A DNA stretch of 64,000 bases from BAIKAL-G1 sp943370385 (GCA_943370385.1 CALRQT020000008.1:1-64000), one strand, 5' to 3'. Positions 34,362 through 44,067 are shown, counted from the stretch's first letter. The notes: generated by a model not told the origin, from the sequence alone. Program-made: numbers and translations.

Positions 34362-35449
34362 CGGCCCACTCCCGCAGCCGCTGCGCTCGCTGGGGCGACG
34401 GCCCGATCCGCAGCGGCGGGATCGAGCAGCAACTCGGCGATCTGGATGGCGTTGAGGGCCGCACCCTTACGGATCTGGTCGCCGCAGAGCCAGAGCTCCA
34501 GGGCATTCGGTTCGCTGAGGTCCTGGCGGATGCGGCCCACGGCCACCGGGTCCCGGCCCGTGACATCGGTGGGCATCGGGAAGCGGTTGGCGGCGAAATC
34601 CTCGATCAACTCAACGCCCGGCGCCTGGGCCAACAGGGCGCGGGCCTCCTCCACGGGGAAGGGTTCGTGGAACTCAATGTTGAGGGCCTCGGAGTGGGCC
34701 CGCAGCACCGGCACCCGCACACAGGTGGCCGTGACCCGCAGCTCCGGCAACCCCATGATCTTGCGGGTTTCGTGCAGCATTTTCAGCTCCTCTTCGCAGT
34801 AGCCGTTGTCCTGCAGGGGCGAGTTGTGCAGGAAGAGGTTGAAGGCGAGCGAATAGGGCAGCACGGTGCTTTCAGGGCTGCCGCCATCGAGCACGGTCTG
34901 GCTGAGGTTGCGCAGCTCCTCCATGGCGCGGGCGCCGGCGCCGCTGGCCGATTGGTAGGTGCTCACCACCACCCGACGCAGGGGCCTCCGGGCCGCCAAC
35001 GGCGCCAGGGCCAGGGTCATCAGGATCGTGGTGCAGTTGGGGTTGGCGATGATCCCCTGGTGGGCAAAGGCCGCCTGGGGGTTCACCTCTGGCACCACCA
35101 GGGGCACCTGGGGATCAAGGCGAAAGGCGCTGGAGTTGTCGATCACCACGGCGCCAGCCGCTGCGGCCACGGGTCCCCACTGCTTCGACACCGAGCCGCC
35201 GGCGGAGGCCAGCACCAGATCCACCCCGGTAAAGGCCTCGGCGCTCACCGGCTCAATCGGGTAAGCACGGCCGTTCCAGGTCAACGTCTGACCGGCGGAA
35301 CGGGGCGACGCCAGCAGCACCAGCTCCGCCACCGGGAACTGGCGCTCGGCCAGCAGGGTGAGCAACTCCTGGCCCACGGCCCCGGTGGCACCGAGCACGG
35401 CCACCTTCAGGGGCCGGTTGGGGAGGGAACTGGCGGTAGGGAGGGACAA
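34358..35449 (-). CDS. asd: Aspartate-semialdehyde dehydrogenase
   Basis: Asd reduces aspartyl phosphate to aspartate semialdehyde with NADPH. The 363-residue protein has the cofactor site VAVLGATGAVGQELLTLLAERQFP and the catalytic cysteine in IIANPNCTTI. STYQSASGAGARAMEEL and the substrate motif HSEALNIEF follow. A short Ala-rich tail ends the protein. ATG at 35449 is the family start (PLKVAVLGATG after a short leader). It begins the minus-strand asd-dapA-rnj group and faces the 721-base gap before tig. Confidence 0.97.
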   Translation of the reverse strand: MSLPTASSLPNRPLKVAVLGATGAVGQELLTLLAERQFPVAELVLLASPRSAGQTLTWNGRAYPIEPVSAEAFTGVDLVLASAGGSVSKQWGPVAAAAGAVVIDNSSAFRLDPQVPLVVPEVNPQAAFAHQGIIANPNCTTILMTLALAPLAARRPLRRVVVSTYQSASGAGARAMEELRNLSQTVLDGGSPESTVLPYSLAFNLFLHNSPLQDNGYCEEELKMLHETRKIMGLPELRVTATCVRVPVLRAHSEALNIEFHEPFPVEEARALLAQAPGVELIEDFAANRFPMPTDVTGRDPVAVGRIRQDLSEPNALELWLCGDQIRKGAALNAIQIAELLLDPAAADRAVAPASAAAAGVGR

Positions 35450-36170
35450 GGGCGGCAGGGGAGAACAGGAACGGTTGGGCGAAAACCCAGGGATTGTCAG
35501 CAGGCTGGGAATTAATCGAGAAAGGCTTGGGATTCGGAAAAGCGGAGGAGCCGTCGGCGGTTGGGTCCTGAAGAAACGGGTCCCGGGGCCTGGGTGGCTG
35601 GCTCGGCCCTAGAACCCCCCGGACTCACCAAACCTCTGGCCGGTAAAGGCTCGCACCAGGGACAGGAATCCTGGAAGCGGAGACCGGGGCTGGCGAAAGA
35701 GGGGGGCTTGCCGGGAGAACCCTGCTGCCGAGTCGGAACCCCGTCGATGGAGCTTTGGGCTGGAGCTGCCAAGGACCTGGAGCAGGACCTCAGGAGCGGG
35801 ATGGGGGCGACGGGATCAGCTGGGCGTTGACCTGACTGGTCGGTCTTGGGGCTGGGTCAGCAGGACTGCCGATGAACAGGTGCTGAACAGGTTTGGAACG
35901 GGATCTGGACCGGATTCAGGGCTGGGTCTGGTCGGGTGGACTGGATCTGGGGTCGGTGGGAACGGGTGGGTAGGGGGACGTATGGGAGGCGAAGGGTTGG
36001 GGCAGCGACCGCCCAACCCCCCACCGGAGGGGATGGCAACAACAATACGTGGCCATTCGGTCCTTGGCGAAGGGTCCAAGGGCCGCGCCCATGGGGGCTG
36101 GTGAGGTCAGTTCCTAGGATCGCGGGCTGCCCCGCCGATCCGGTCCGGCGTTCCTCCCCCCTAGCCCGCC
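35450..36170. other. 721-base region without a convincing gene, between asd and tig
   Basis: Both flanking genes point away, so this is a divergent control region, but it is far longer than the usual gap here. The plus strand is markedly G-rich and repetitive in words such as CTGGGTC, GGATCTGG and GGGTGGG, and GAACAGGT is repeated at about 35875 and 35885. TGACC near 35830 can pair with GGTCA near 35856. I could not match RNase P, tmRNA, SRP or 6S RNA, and the short frames inside look random. It may hold an untranslated leader, a small RNA or a decayed gene. Confidence 0.5.
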
Positions 36171-37634
36171 ATGAGTTCTGCCGCCAGCGCCGCCGCCCCC
36201 GCCAACCTGAAGGTCACCACCAGCCCGCGCCCGGGCAGCCGCCTGGCCGTGGAAGTGGCCGTTCCGGCGGGCCGCAGCCAGTCCAGCTACGACGCCGCCC
36301 TGGCCAAACTCAGCCGCAGCATCAAGCTGCCCGGCTTCCGCAAGGGCAAGGTGCCCCAGCCCGTGCTGCTGCAGCAAATCGGGCCCCTGCGGGTGCGCGC
36401 TACGGCCCTGGAGGAGCTGGTCGATGCCGTGTTCCGTGACGCCCTGGCCCAGGAGGAGATCCCGGCCATCGGCCAACCGGAACTGGCCGGCGGCTTCGAG
36501 GCCCTGCTGGAGCGGTTCGCCCCTGGCGAGGAGCTCACCTTGATCCTGGAGCTGGATGTGGAACCCACCCCCAGCCTGAAACTCACCAAGGGTCTGGTGG
36601 CCGCCAGCGAAGCCGTCAGCTACGACCCCGCCCGGGTCGATGAATGGATTGAGCAGTCCCGCCAGAAGCTGGCCAGCCTGGTGCCCGTCGAGGGCCGGCC
36701 CGCCCAGGCCGGTGATGTGGCCGTGGTCGACTTCAGCGGCACCTTCAGCGATGACGGCAGCCCGATCAGCGGCGGCAGTGGCGAAGGCATGGACGTGGAA
36801 TTGGAAGAGGGCCGCATGATCCCCGGCTTCGTCGAAGGGGTGATCGGCATGGCGGTGGGCGACACCAAGACCGTGGCCTGCCAGTTCCCCGAGGAGTACC
36901 CCCAGGAGGACTGCCGCGGCCGGGCCGCCAGCTTCGTGCTGACCCTCACCGACCTCAAGACCAAGGAGCTGCCCGAGCTCGACGACGCCTTCGCCCAGCA
37001 GGCCAGTGACAAGGAAACCCTCGCCGAGCTGCGCGCCGACCTGGAAGCCCGTCTCCAGGAGGACGCCGACCGGCGCGACAAGGCCAACCGCCATGACGCC
37101 CTGCTCGACGCCCTGGTGGAGCAGCTCGAGGTGGAACTGCCCGAAACCCTGGTGCAGGAAGAGATCCGCGCCCTGCTGGAGCAGACCGCCGGCCAGCTAG
37201 CCCAACAGGGCATGGACGTGCGCAAGCTGTTCACCCCCGAACTGGTGCGCAGCCTGCGGGACACCTCCCGGCCCGAAGCCGAAAAGCGCCTGCGCCGCAG
37301 CCTCGCCCTCAAGGCCCTAGCCCTGGCTGAAGCGATCGAACTGGCCGAGGAGGAGCTCGAAACCAAGATCAAGGAGCTCTCCCGCAGCATCAGCGAGAGC
37401 GGCAGCATCGATCCGGCCCGCCTGCGCCAGGCCGTGCAGGAAGACCTGATGCGCCAAAAGCTGCTCGACTGGCTCGAAAGCCACAGCACCATTACGGCCA
37501 AGTCCCCCGAAGACCTGGCTGGGGAACTGGCTGGGGAAGCGGAAGGTGGGGAGCCAGCCCCGAAGCCCGCGGCCAAGACCAAGGCAGCAGCCTCGAAAAA
37601 AGCTGCCGCCAAGGAGCCTGGGGCCAGCGCCTGA
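36171..37634 (+). CDS. tig: Trigger factor
   Basis: Trigger factor is the ribosome-bound chaperone and prolyl isomerase. The 487-residue protein has the ribosome-binding signature KLPGFRKGKVPQPVL near residue 53. The FKBP-like domain follows, with GDVAVVDFSGTFSDDG, then GMDVELEEGRMIPGFVEGVIGM. The C-terminal helical arms contain LPELDDAFAQQASDKETLAEL. A 40-residue Ala/Lys/Pro tail ends the protein. The start is ATG at 36171. It heads the conserved tig-clpP-clpX cluster. Confidence 0.97.
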   Translation: MSSAASAAAPANLKVTTSPRPGSRLAVEVAVPAGRSQSSYDAALAKLSRSIKLPGFRKGKVPQPVLLQQIGPLRVRATALEELVDAVFRDALAQEEIPAIGQPELAGGFEALLERFAPGEELTLILELDVEPTPSLKLTKGLVAASEAVSYDPARVDEWIEQSRQKLASLVPVEGRPAQAGDVAVVDFSGTFSDDGSPISGGSGEGMDVELEEGRMIPGFVEGVIGMAVGDTKTVACQFPEEYPQEDCRGRAASFVLTLTDLKTKELPELDDAFAQQASDKETLAELRADLEARLQEDADRRDKANRHDALLDALVEQLEVELPETLVQEEIRALLEQTAGQLAQQGMDVRKLFTPELVRSLRDTSRPEAEKRLRRSLALKALALAEAIELAEEELETKIKELSRSISESGSIDPARLRQAVQEDLMRQKLLDWLESHSTITAKSPEDLAGELAGEAEGGEPAPKPAAKTKAAASKKAAAKEPGASA

Positions 37635-37702
37635 GGGGCCGACACCCCTGGGCCCGCTTGGGCGCCATAGATTGACTCCACTGCCCTAAGCCCTACGGCC
37701 GC

Positions 37703-38392
37703 GTGATCGACGCCCAACCCCGAGCCCTGCGCCACCATCCGGTCCTCAACCAGTGGCAGGGCGTCCGCCCCGAGGCGATTGCCCCCAGACCCCAGGCTGC
37801 CCCTGGGGTCCTGCCCACCGTGGTCGAGCAGTCCGGCCGGGGCGAGCGGGCCTTTGACATCTATTCGCGCCTGCTGCGCGAGCGAATCATCTTCCTGGGC
37901 ACCGGCATCGATGACGCCGTGGCCGATGCCCTGGTGGCCCAGCTGCTGTTCCTGGAGGCCGAAGACCCCGAAAAGGACATCCAGATCTATGTGAACTCCC
38001 CCGGCGGCTCGGTGACCGCGGGCCTGGCCATCTACGACACGATGCAGCAGGTGGCCCCGGACATCGTCACCATCTGCTACGGCCTGGCCGCCAGCATGGG
38101 CGCCTTTTTGCTGTCGGGCGGCACCAAAGGCAAGCGCCTGGCCCTGCCCAATGCTCGGATCATGATTCACCAGCCCCTCGGCGGCGCCCAGGGCCAGGCC
38201 GTGGACATCGAGATCCAGGCCAAGGAGATCCTCTTCCTCAAGGACACCCTCAACGGCCTGATGGCCGAACACACGGGCCAACCCCTGGAGAAAATCGCCG
38301 AAGATACGGACCGGGATTACTTCCTCTCCCCCGCCGAGGCCGTTGCCTACGGCCTGATCGACCGGGTGGTCACCGAGGTAACTCCCGCCTAA
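37703..38392 (+). CDS. clpP: ATP-dependent Clp protease proteolytic subunit
   Basis: ClpP forms the tetradecameric serine protease chamber used with ClpX. The 229-residue protein has SRLLRERIIFLGTGIDD, YVNSPGGSVTAGLAIYDTM, the nucleophile serine in CYGLAASMGAFLLSGG, the catalytic histidine in ARIMIHQPLGGAQGQA, and the aspartate near EKIAEDTDRDYFLS. The N terminus carries an extra stretch of about 45 residues. The start is GTG at 37703. It is followed by clpX after 74 bases. Confidence 0.96.
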   Translation: MIDAQPRALRHHPVLNQWQGVRPEAIAPRPQAAPGVLPTVVEQSGRGERAFDIYSRLLRERIIFLGTGIDDAVADALVAQLLFLEAEDPEKDIQIYVNSPGGSVTAGLAIYDTMQQVAPDIVTICYGLAASMGAFLLSGGTKGKRLALPNARIMIHQPLGGAQGQAVDIEIQAKEILFLKDTLNGLMAEHTGQPLEKIAEDTDRDYFLSPAEAVAYGLIDRVVTEVTPA

Positions 38393-38466
38393 TCAGCCCA
38401 CTCCCCCTCCGCATCAGCGCTCCGCGCCCCACCTGCCCTGGACCTACCCCTTAGACACTCCCCTCG

Positions 38467-39816
38467 ATGGCCAAGTTCGACGCCCACCTGAAGTGCTCGT
38501 TCTGCGGCAAGTCCCAGGAGCAGGTCCGCAAGTTGATTGCCGGCCCTGGCGTTTATATCTGCGACGAATGCATCGATCTCTGCAACGAGATCCTCGATGA
38601 GGAGCTGACCGAAAGCCAGGTGGCAGCCCGCAGCGCCCCCGAAACCAAGAGCAAGGCCCCCAGCAAGAAAACCGCCAAACCGGCCCCCACCCTGGCGGAG
38701 GTGCCCAAGCCCCACCAAATCAAAGCCTTCCTCGACCAGCAGGTGGTGGGCCAGGAGGAGGCCAAAAAAGTGCTGGCGGTGGCGGTGTACAACCACTACA
38801 AACGGCTGGCCTGGCAGGGCGATGGCCAGGGGGAAACGGATCAAACCGCCACCCGCCTGCAAAAGTCGAACATCCTGCTGATTGGCCCCACCGGCTGCGG
38901 CAAAACCCTGCTCGCCCAGACCCTGGCCGAGATGCTGGATGTGCCCTTCGCCGTGGCCGATGCCACCACCTTGACCGAGGCGGGCTACGTCGGCGAAGAC
39001 GTGGAGAACATCCTGCTACGGCTGCTGCAGAAGTCCGACATGGATGTGGAGCAGGCCCAGCGCGGCATCATCTATATCGATGAGATCGACAAGATCGCCC
39101 GCAAGAGCGAGAACCCTTCGATTACCCGCGATGTCTCCGGCGAAGGGGTGCAACAGGCCCTGTTGAAACTGCTGGAAGGCACCCTGGCCAACGTGCCGCC
39201 CCAGGGGGGCCGCAAGCATCCCTACCAGGACTGCATCCAGATCGACACCAGCCAGATCCTGTTCATCTGCGGTGGCGCCTTTGTGGGGCTAGAAGATTTG
39301 GTGCAACGGCGCCTGGGCCGCAACTCGATCGGTTTCCTGCCGGCCGATGGTCGCAGCCGCCAACACAAGGACCTGCAGGCCGCCCAGGTGTTGCGCCACC
39401 TGGAGCCCGACGACCTGGTGCGCTACGGCCTGATCCCGGAATTCATTGGCCGGCTGCCGGTGAGCGCCATGCTCGAACCCCTAGACAGCCACGCCCTCGA
39501 ATCGATTCTCACCACCCCCCGCGACGCCCTGGTTAAGCAGTTCCAGACCCTGCTGAGCATGGATAACGTGCGCCTCGAATTCGAACCGGGGGCTGTGCAG
39601 GCCATCGCCGCCGAGGCCCATCGCCGCAAGACCGGGGCCCGGGCCCTGCGCGGCATCATCGAAGAGCTGATGCTGGATGTGATGTACGACCTGCCCTCCA
39701 GCACGGAGGTCAAGAGTTTCACGATCACCCAGGAGCTGGTGGAGCAACGCAGCAAGGCCAAGGTGCTGGAGATTCCCAGCAGTAAGGCCGACCGAAGCCA
39801 GCGCGAGTCAGCCTGA
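38467..39816 (+). CDS. clpX: ATP-dependent Clp protease ATP-binding subunit ClpX
   Basis: ClpX unfolds substrates and feeds them to ClpP. The 449-residue protein has the zinc-binding domain at the N terminus (LKCSFCGKSQEQVRKLIAGP and YICDECIDLC), Walker A (LLIGPTGCGKTLLAQTLAEM), Walker B (GIIYIDEIDKIARKSE) and the sensor region with HRRKTGARALRGIIEELMLD. The pore loop GYVGEDVENIL is present. The start is ATG at 38467. It belongs to the tig-clpP-clpX cluster. Confidence 0.98.
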   Translation: MAKFDAHLKCSFCGKSQEQVRKLIAGPGVYICDECIDLCNEILDEELTESQVAARSAPETKSKAPSKKTAKPAPTLAEVPKPHQIKAFLDQQVVGQEEAKKVLAVAVYNHYKRLAWQGDGQGETDQTATRLQKSNILLIGPTGCGKTLLAQTLAEMLDVPFAVADATTLTEAGYVGEDVENILLRLLQKSDMDVEQAQRGIIYIDEIDKIARKSENPSITRDVSGEGVQQALLKLLEGTLANVPPQGGRKHPYQDCIQIDTSQILFICGGAFVGLEDLVQRRLGRNSIGFLPADGRSRQHKDLQAAQVLRHLEPDDLVRYGLIPEFIGRLPVSAMLEPLDSHALESILTTPRDALVKQFQTLLSMDNVRLEFEPGAVQAIAAEAHRRKTGARALRGIIEELMLDVMYDLPSSTEVKSFTITQELVEQRSKAKVLEIPSSKADRSQRESA

Positions 39817-39868
39817 AGCCCCCCGGATTCCCCGTCCCTTTCCGGTGTCCTGATCTCTCCCCCCTGCC

Positions 39869-40564
39869 TTGGCCAGCGCCGACCATCTCAAGGTGCCCCG
39901 CCAGCACGGCCTCTTCGTGCACCACGGCATTGACCTGGGGGATGGCACGGTGGCCCACTACCTGGAAGGCCGCCAGATCCTGCGTAGCAACCTGCAGGAC
40001 TTCAGCCTGGGCCAGCCGATCGCCACGGTGACCTACCCCCCGGGGAGCTGCTCGCCGCCAGGGGTGACCCTGGCCCGGGCCCTGGGGCGCCTGGGGGAGC
40101 AGCGCTACAACCTGATCTTTAACAACTGCGAGCACTTCGCCCACTGGTGCAAAACCGGCCGCCACCGCAGCGCCCAGGTGGAAGGCTGGCTGCACACGGG
40201 CAGCCTCGGCGCCCTGGCCCTGGGCCAGATGGTGCCGGCAGCCCTGCTGGCCGGGGTTCGGTTGCTCCTCCGCCAGGACCTGCGGCTCGATGGCCTGCCC
40301 ATCGACCAGGGCCGGGAGCTGGCGCTGCGCAGCCTGGAGCAGCTCGAAAGCCTGCGCCTCAAGCTGCAGCAGGCCCTGGAGCAGGAACTGACCAAGGCGG
40401 AAGCCCGCTGGGGCCAGGGCAGTGCCCCCTGGTCGGGAGGCGGGACCGGGGCCGAGGCCTTCGACGGCCTGCGCCTGGCCGCCCAGCGCCTGGAGGACAA
40501 GCTCAGCGAGGTGGAGGAGCTGCAACTGCGGCTCGACCAACTGCTCAAGGGCCGTGAGGATTAG
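39869..40564 (+). CDS. LRAT/NlpC-P60-like domain protein
   Basis: This 231-residue protein has an N-terminal papain-like fold of the LRAT group: VPRQHGLFVHHGIDLGDGTV with the conserved histidine, YLEG, then YNLIFNNCEHFAHWCKTG, where NCEHFA holds the catalytic cysteine. Members act as acyltransferases or hydrolases on lipid or peptide bonds. A hydrophobic stretch, LGALALGQMVPAALLAGVRLLL, follows, and then two coiled-coil segments (LESLRLKLQQALEQELTKAE and LEDKLSEVEELQLRLDQLL). The start is TTG at 39869, since no ATG fits. It sits between clpX and dnaX; its substrate is unknown. Confidence 0.7.
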   Translation: MASADHLKVPRQHGLFVHHGIDLGDGTVAHYLEGRQILRSNLQDFSLGQPIATVTYPPGSCSPPGVTLARALGRLGEQRYNLIFNNCEHFAHWCKTGRHRSAQVEGWLHTGSLGALALGQMVPAALLAGVRLLLRQDLRLDGLPIDQGRELALRSLEQLESLRLKLQQALEQELTKAEARWGQGSAPWSGGGTGAEAFDGLRLAAQRLEDKLSEVEELQLRLDQLLKGRED

Positions 40565-40612
40565 CCTCAGGGTCTGTCCGTTCGCGGGGACGGAGTCCGG
40601 ACGCAGCGATCC

Positions 40613-42673
40613 ATGAGCCAGGCCTACCAGCCGCTGCACCACAAGTACCGGCCCCAAACCTTCGACCAGCTGGTGGGCCAGGAGGCGATCGCCGCCACCC
40701 TGGGCAACGCCCTGCGCCAGAACCGGATCGCGCCGGCCTACCTGTTCAGCGGGCCCCGGGGCACGGGCAAAACCTCCAGCGCCCGCATCCTGGCCCGCTC
40801 GCTCAACTGCATCAGCGGCGACGGCCCCACCCCAGACCCCTGCGGCATTTGCGCCCTCTGCACCAGCATCGCCGCCGGCAACGCCCTCGACGTGATCGAG
40901 ATCGATGCCGCCTCCAATACCGGCGTTGACAACATCCGCGAACTGATCGAGCGCTCCCGCTTTGCGCCGGTGCAGGCGCGCTGGAAGGTGTATGTGATCG
41001 ACGAGTGCCACATGCTCTCGACGGCCGCCTTCAACGCCCTGCTCAAAACCCTGGAGGAGCCGCCACCGCGGGTGGTGTTCGTGCTGGCCACCACCGATCC
41101 CCAGCGGGTGCTGCCAACGATCCTCAGCCGCTGCCAGCGATTCGATTTCCGCCGCATCCCCCTCGACGCCCTCGAAGGCCACCTGCGCTACATCGCCACC
41201 GAAGAGCAGATCGGCATCACCGCCGAAGCCCTGCATGTGGTGGCCCAACGGGCCCAGGGGGGCCTGCGCGATGCCGAGAGCCTGCTCGACCAACTGAGCC
41301 TGCTGCCCGCACCGATCGAGCCGATGGCCGTGTGGGAGCTGGTGGGGGCGGTGCCGGAACAGGAGCTGCTGGCCCTGGCCACGGCCCTGGCCCGCTTTGA
41401 ACCCCTGGGGGTGGTGGAGGCCTGCCGGGAGCTGCTCGACCGGGGCCGGGAACCCTCGGCGGTGTTGCAGGGGCTGACCAGCCTGCTGCGGGACCTGGTG
41501 CTGGCGGAGGTGGCCCCAGACAGGCTGGAACTGACCAGCTTTTCGCCCCAATTCCGCCCCCAGCTGCCCGAGCTAGCCCAGCAGTTGGGCACCGCCAAGT
41601 TGCTGCAGTGGCAGAGCCAGCTCAAGGGCAGCGAACAGCAGCTGCGCCATAGCGTCCAGCCGCGCCTCTGGCTGGAGGTGTTGGTGTTGGGTCTCTTGGC
41701 CCAACCGGCCGTGGCCGCCCCGTCCCCAGGCCCAGGCACAACTGCAGGGCAACCGGCCCCCACGGGGAGCGCTGCGGCCAATCCCCAGGCTCGCGGACAA
41801 GCCGCCCCGGCCCAACCCCAGGGCCAGGTCCGGCACGCCGAACCCGTCCATGGCAGCCCTCCGGCAGCGCCCGATGCCCAGGCCAGCGGCCCCTCCCAGG
41901 CGGCCCCATCGCCAAGCCCGGCCCCTGATCCAGCGCCAACGCCGAAGCCGGAACCGGCTCCAGGCCACCAAGGCGCACCATCGGCGGGCGCCAACCTGCC
42001 GGAGCTTTGGCAACAGATCCTCACCGGCCTGGAGCTGCCCTCCACCCGCATGTTGCTCTCCCAGCAGGCCACCTTGGTGCGGCTCGATGGCCAACGGGCC
42101 GTGGTGCGGGTTGCAGGCAACTGGATGGCCATGGTGCAAGGGCGCCTGCCCCTGCTGGAGCGGGCCATGGAGACGGCCCTCGGCAGCCCCCGCCAGGTGA
42201 TCCTCGAAGGCGCCGACGGCCACCAGACCACGGCAACCCCAGCCAAAGCCGCCCCCGCACCAGCGCCAGGCCCCAGGCCCCAGCCCCAACCCCAGGCCCA
42301 TGCCCCGGCACCCGCCCCGGCCCCGGTCAACAACCCTGCAGCCGCCGGGTCCATGAACCCGGCACCAAATCCAGGCCCGGTCGCGACTCCGAAAGCGGTG
42401 GCCATGGCGGCAGCGGTGGCGGCCCCAGCTCCCAACCCAGCTGGGGGTGCGACAGCGGTCGCCCTTACCCCTGCGCCGACACCGGCAGATCTCGGCCCTG
42501 GGGCGCCGCCCGCAGCAGCCCCGGTTGCCAGCGGTGCCAGCCAAGCCCCGCCAACTCCCATGGAGGCCCCGCCCCAGCGGGCCCTGCCCGGCAGCATCGA
42601 TGAAAAGGCCAAGCGCCTGGCCGATTTCTTCAACGGCGAAGTGATCTCAGACTTCAGTGACGACATGGCCTGA
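40613..42673 (+). CDS. dnaX: DNA polymerase III subunit gamma/tau
   Basis: DnaX is the motor of the clamp loader. The 686-residue protein starts MSQAYQPLHHKYRPQTFDQL and has Walker A (LFSGPRGTGKTSSARILARSL), a four-cysteine zinc module (LNCISGDGPTPDPCGICALC), DECHMLSTAAFNALLKTLEEP and SRCQRFDFRRIP. A Pro/Ala-rich linker begins at about residue 365 and runs between short folded parts to the C terminus, which ends in GSIDEKAKRLADFFNGEVIS. No intein interrupts it, unlike some cyanobacterial dnaX genes. The start is ATG at 40613. Confidence 0.96.
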   Translation: MSQAYQPLHHKYRPQTFDQLVGQEAIAATLGNALRQNRIAPAYLFSGPRGTGKTSSARILARSLNCISGDGPTPDPCGICALCTSIAAGNALDVIEIDAASNTGVDNIRELIERSRFAPVQARWKVYVIDECHMLSTAAFNALLKTLEEPPPRVVFVLATTDPQRVLPTILSRCQRFDFRRIPLDALEGHLRYIATEEQIGITAEALHVVAQRAQGGLRDAESLLDQLSLLPAPIEPMAVWELVGAVPEQELLALATALARFEPLGVVEACRELLDRGREPSAVLQGLTSLLRDLVLAEVAPDRLELTSFSPQFRPQLPELAQQLGTAKLLQWQSQLKGSEQQLRHSVQPRLWLEVLVLGLLAQPAVAAPSPGPGTTAGQPAPTGSAAANPQARGQAAPAQPQGQVRHAEPVHGSPPAAPDAQASGPSQAAPSPSPAPDPAPTPKPEPAPGHQGAPSAGANLPELWQQILTGLELPSTRMLLSQQATLVRLDGQRAVVRVAGNWMAMVQGRLPLLERAMETALGSPRQVILEGADGHQTTATPAKAAPAPAPGPRPQPQPQAHAPAPAPAPVNNPAAAGSMNPAPNPGPVATPKAVAMAAAVAAPAPNPAGGATAVALTPAPTPADLGPGAPPAAAPVASGASQAPPTPMEAPPQRALPGSIDEKAKRLADFFNGEVISDFSDDMA

Positions 42674-42870
42674 ACGGGCCCCGATTGGAGCAGCGCAGCG
42701 GCGGATTCCCACGCCAAAAGCAGGCCTGGCAGCGGATCTTCCCCCGACAGCAACCCCGCGGCAACGGCCAGCAAAGTGAGGCAGTCTTCACAAGAAGAAG
42801 AAGCCATATTGCGGCATGAACCTATCTCCAACGCCCTTAACATTAGTCAGCCTTCGATACAAACGAGCCC

Positions 42871-44067
42871 ATGCCCCGTCATCATGGCTTCAAACTCCTT
42901 GCGGCCGGAGGCCTGTGCGCCGCTGCAGCCACCTTCTGCCCTGGCCAGGCCATGGCCGGCTCAATCAGTCCATCCACATTCAACGCTTCCATCGCCATTG
43001 GTGACACCGTAACGGTGGTGAAAAAGATATTCACCGACGTGGGTGGCGGCTTGGTGGACTTTCTATTTCTCGCCGATAACACTGGAAGCATGGGTGACGT
43101 CATCGGCAATGTTCAAAGTGTGGCCAACCAGTTGTTGACCAATCTCAGCACCACCTATACGGGATCCCAGTTTGCCGTGGCTCGCTATTTCGGAGATCCA
43201 TCCGAATCAGGAGAAACATTCAATAGCTCCTATGATGTGCTGCAGAAAATCACCCCTCTCACTCCCCTTGCGGTAGCTGGTATCAACAACTGGTTCGCGA
43301 GTGGTGGAGGTGACCTCCCGGAGGCAAACTTCTATGCGCTTCAGCAAGGTGTTCAAAATGGCGCCACCACCTGCCCAGGCCTGGGATCCGACCCAATACT
43401 CTGTGGCACCAGTGGCGAAACGGTGGACTGGCGCTCAGGTGCTCGCAAAGTAGTGCTCTGGTTCGGTGATGCTTCCTCGCATCAACAAACAGTCACTCTG
43501 AACAGCATCAAATCAATCCTGAGCACTGAGAATGTGGCCCTTGTGGCCCTCAATAGCTTACCCGCTACGGCAGGAATGGATGCCGACTTCCCCGATGGCG
43601 GCCAATCGGGCAATCAGGCCAGCACCCTGACCAGCTTCCTAGGGACCAATGGCGCCCTGATCAACAGCTTTGCCTCCGTTCCGATCAGCTCAATTCTCAG
43701 CACGGTGGAAGCGGCCGTCGGCACCGTGACCTCAACCCAGGATCTCAGCCTTAAGGTGGTGGGTGGCGCCCCCGTCGGACTGGATGTGAGCTTTGTCTGC
43801 ACCGATCTCCTCGGCTGTAACGATGTCCCCAGCGGTGACTCCCGCGAAATCACCATGGCCGTGAAGGGCCTGGCCGCCGGCGATTACAACTTCTCGGTAG
43901 AAGCACCCGGTGTGGCAGGGGCGATCGAACGGGATCGCATCCTTGTTGGCGACGGCGAACGGGTGCCAGGCCCCCTGCCCCTATTGGGCGCCAGTGCGGC
44001 CTTTGGCTGGAGCCGGCTGCTGCGCCGCCGCATTCAAAAACGCGAAGCCTTGGCAACAACCACCTGA
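42871..44067 (+). CDS. VWA-domain PEP-CTERM surface protein
   Basis: This 398-residue protein has a signal peptide ending near residue 29 (LAAGGLCAAAATFCPGQAMA). A von Willebrand A-like domain follows with the metal-site motif FLADNTGSM (D69-x-T71-x-S73). It ends in the sorting signal VPGPLPLLGASAAFGWSRLL followed by RRRIQKR, the cyanobacterial PEP-CTERM type. It should be cleaved by the cyanoexosortase encoded at 55965-56963 and placed on the cell surface. Ligand or adhesive roles are inferred from VWA. AT content is higher than in dnaX upstream. Confidence 0.85.
   Translation: MPRHHGFKLLAAGGLCAAAATFCPGQAMAGSISPSTFNASIAIGDTVTVVKKIFTDVGGGLVDFLFLADNTGSMGDVIGNVQSVANQLLTNLSTTYTGSQFAVARYFGDPSESGETFNSSYDVLQKITPLTPLAVAGINNWFASGGGDLPEANFYALQQGVQNGATTCPGLGSDPILCGTSGETVDWRSGARKVVLWFGDASSHQQTVTLNSIKSILSTENVALVALNSLPATAGMDADFPDGGQSGNQASTLTSFLGTNGALINSFASVPISSILSTVEAAVGTVTSTQDLSLKVVGGAPVGLDVSFVCTDLLGCNDVPSGDSREITMAVKGLAAGDYNFSVEAPGVAGAIERDRILVGDGERVPGPLPLLGASAAFGWSRLLRRRIQKREALATTT

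Noticed and set aside
35450..36170. Known structured RNAs (RNase P, tmRNA, SRP RNA, 6S RNA)
   Set aside because: None of the conserved core motifs of these RNAs could be found in the gap on either strand.
36620..38281. A 553-residue open frame on the minus strand opposite tig and clpP
   Set aside because: Ser/Arg-rich shadow sequence without a domain; tig and clpP are certain.
39725..41551. A 608-residue open frame on the minus strand
   Set aside because: It runs against clpX, the LRAT-like gene and dnaX, which have clear motifs; GC-rich codon use makes long antisense frames common here.
40613..42673. An intein in dnaX, known from some cyanobacteria
   Set aside because: Walker A, zinc-module and DECH regions run continuously with normal spacing.
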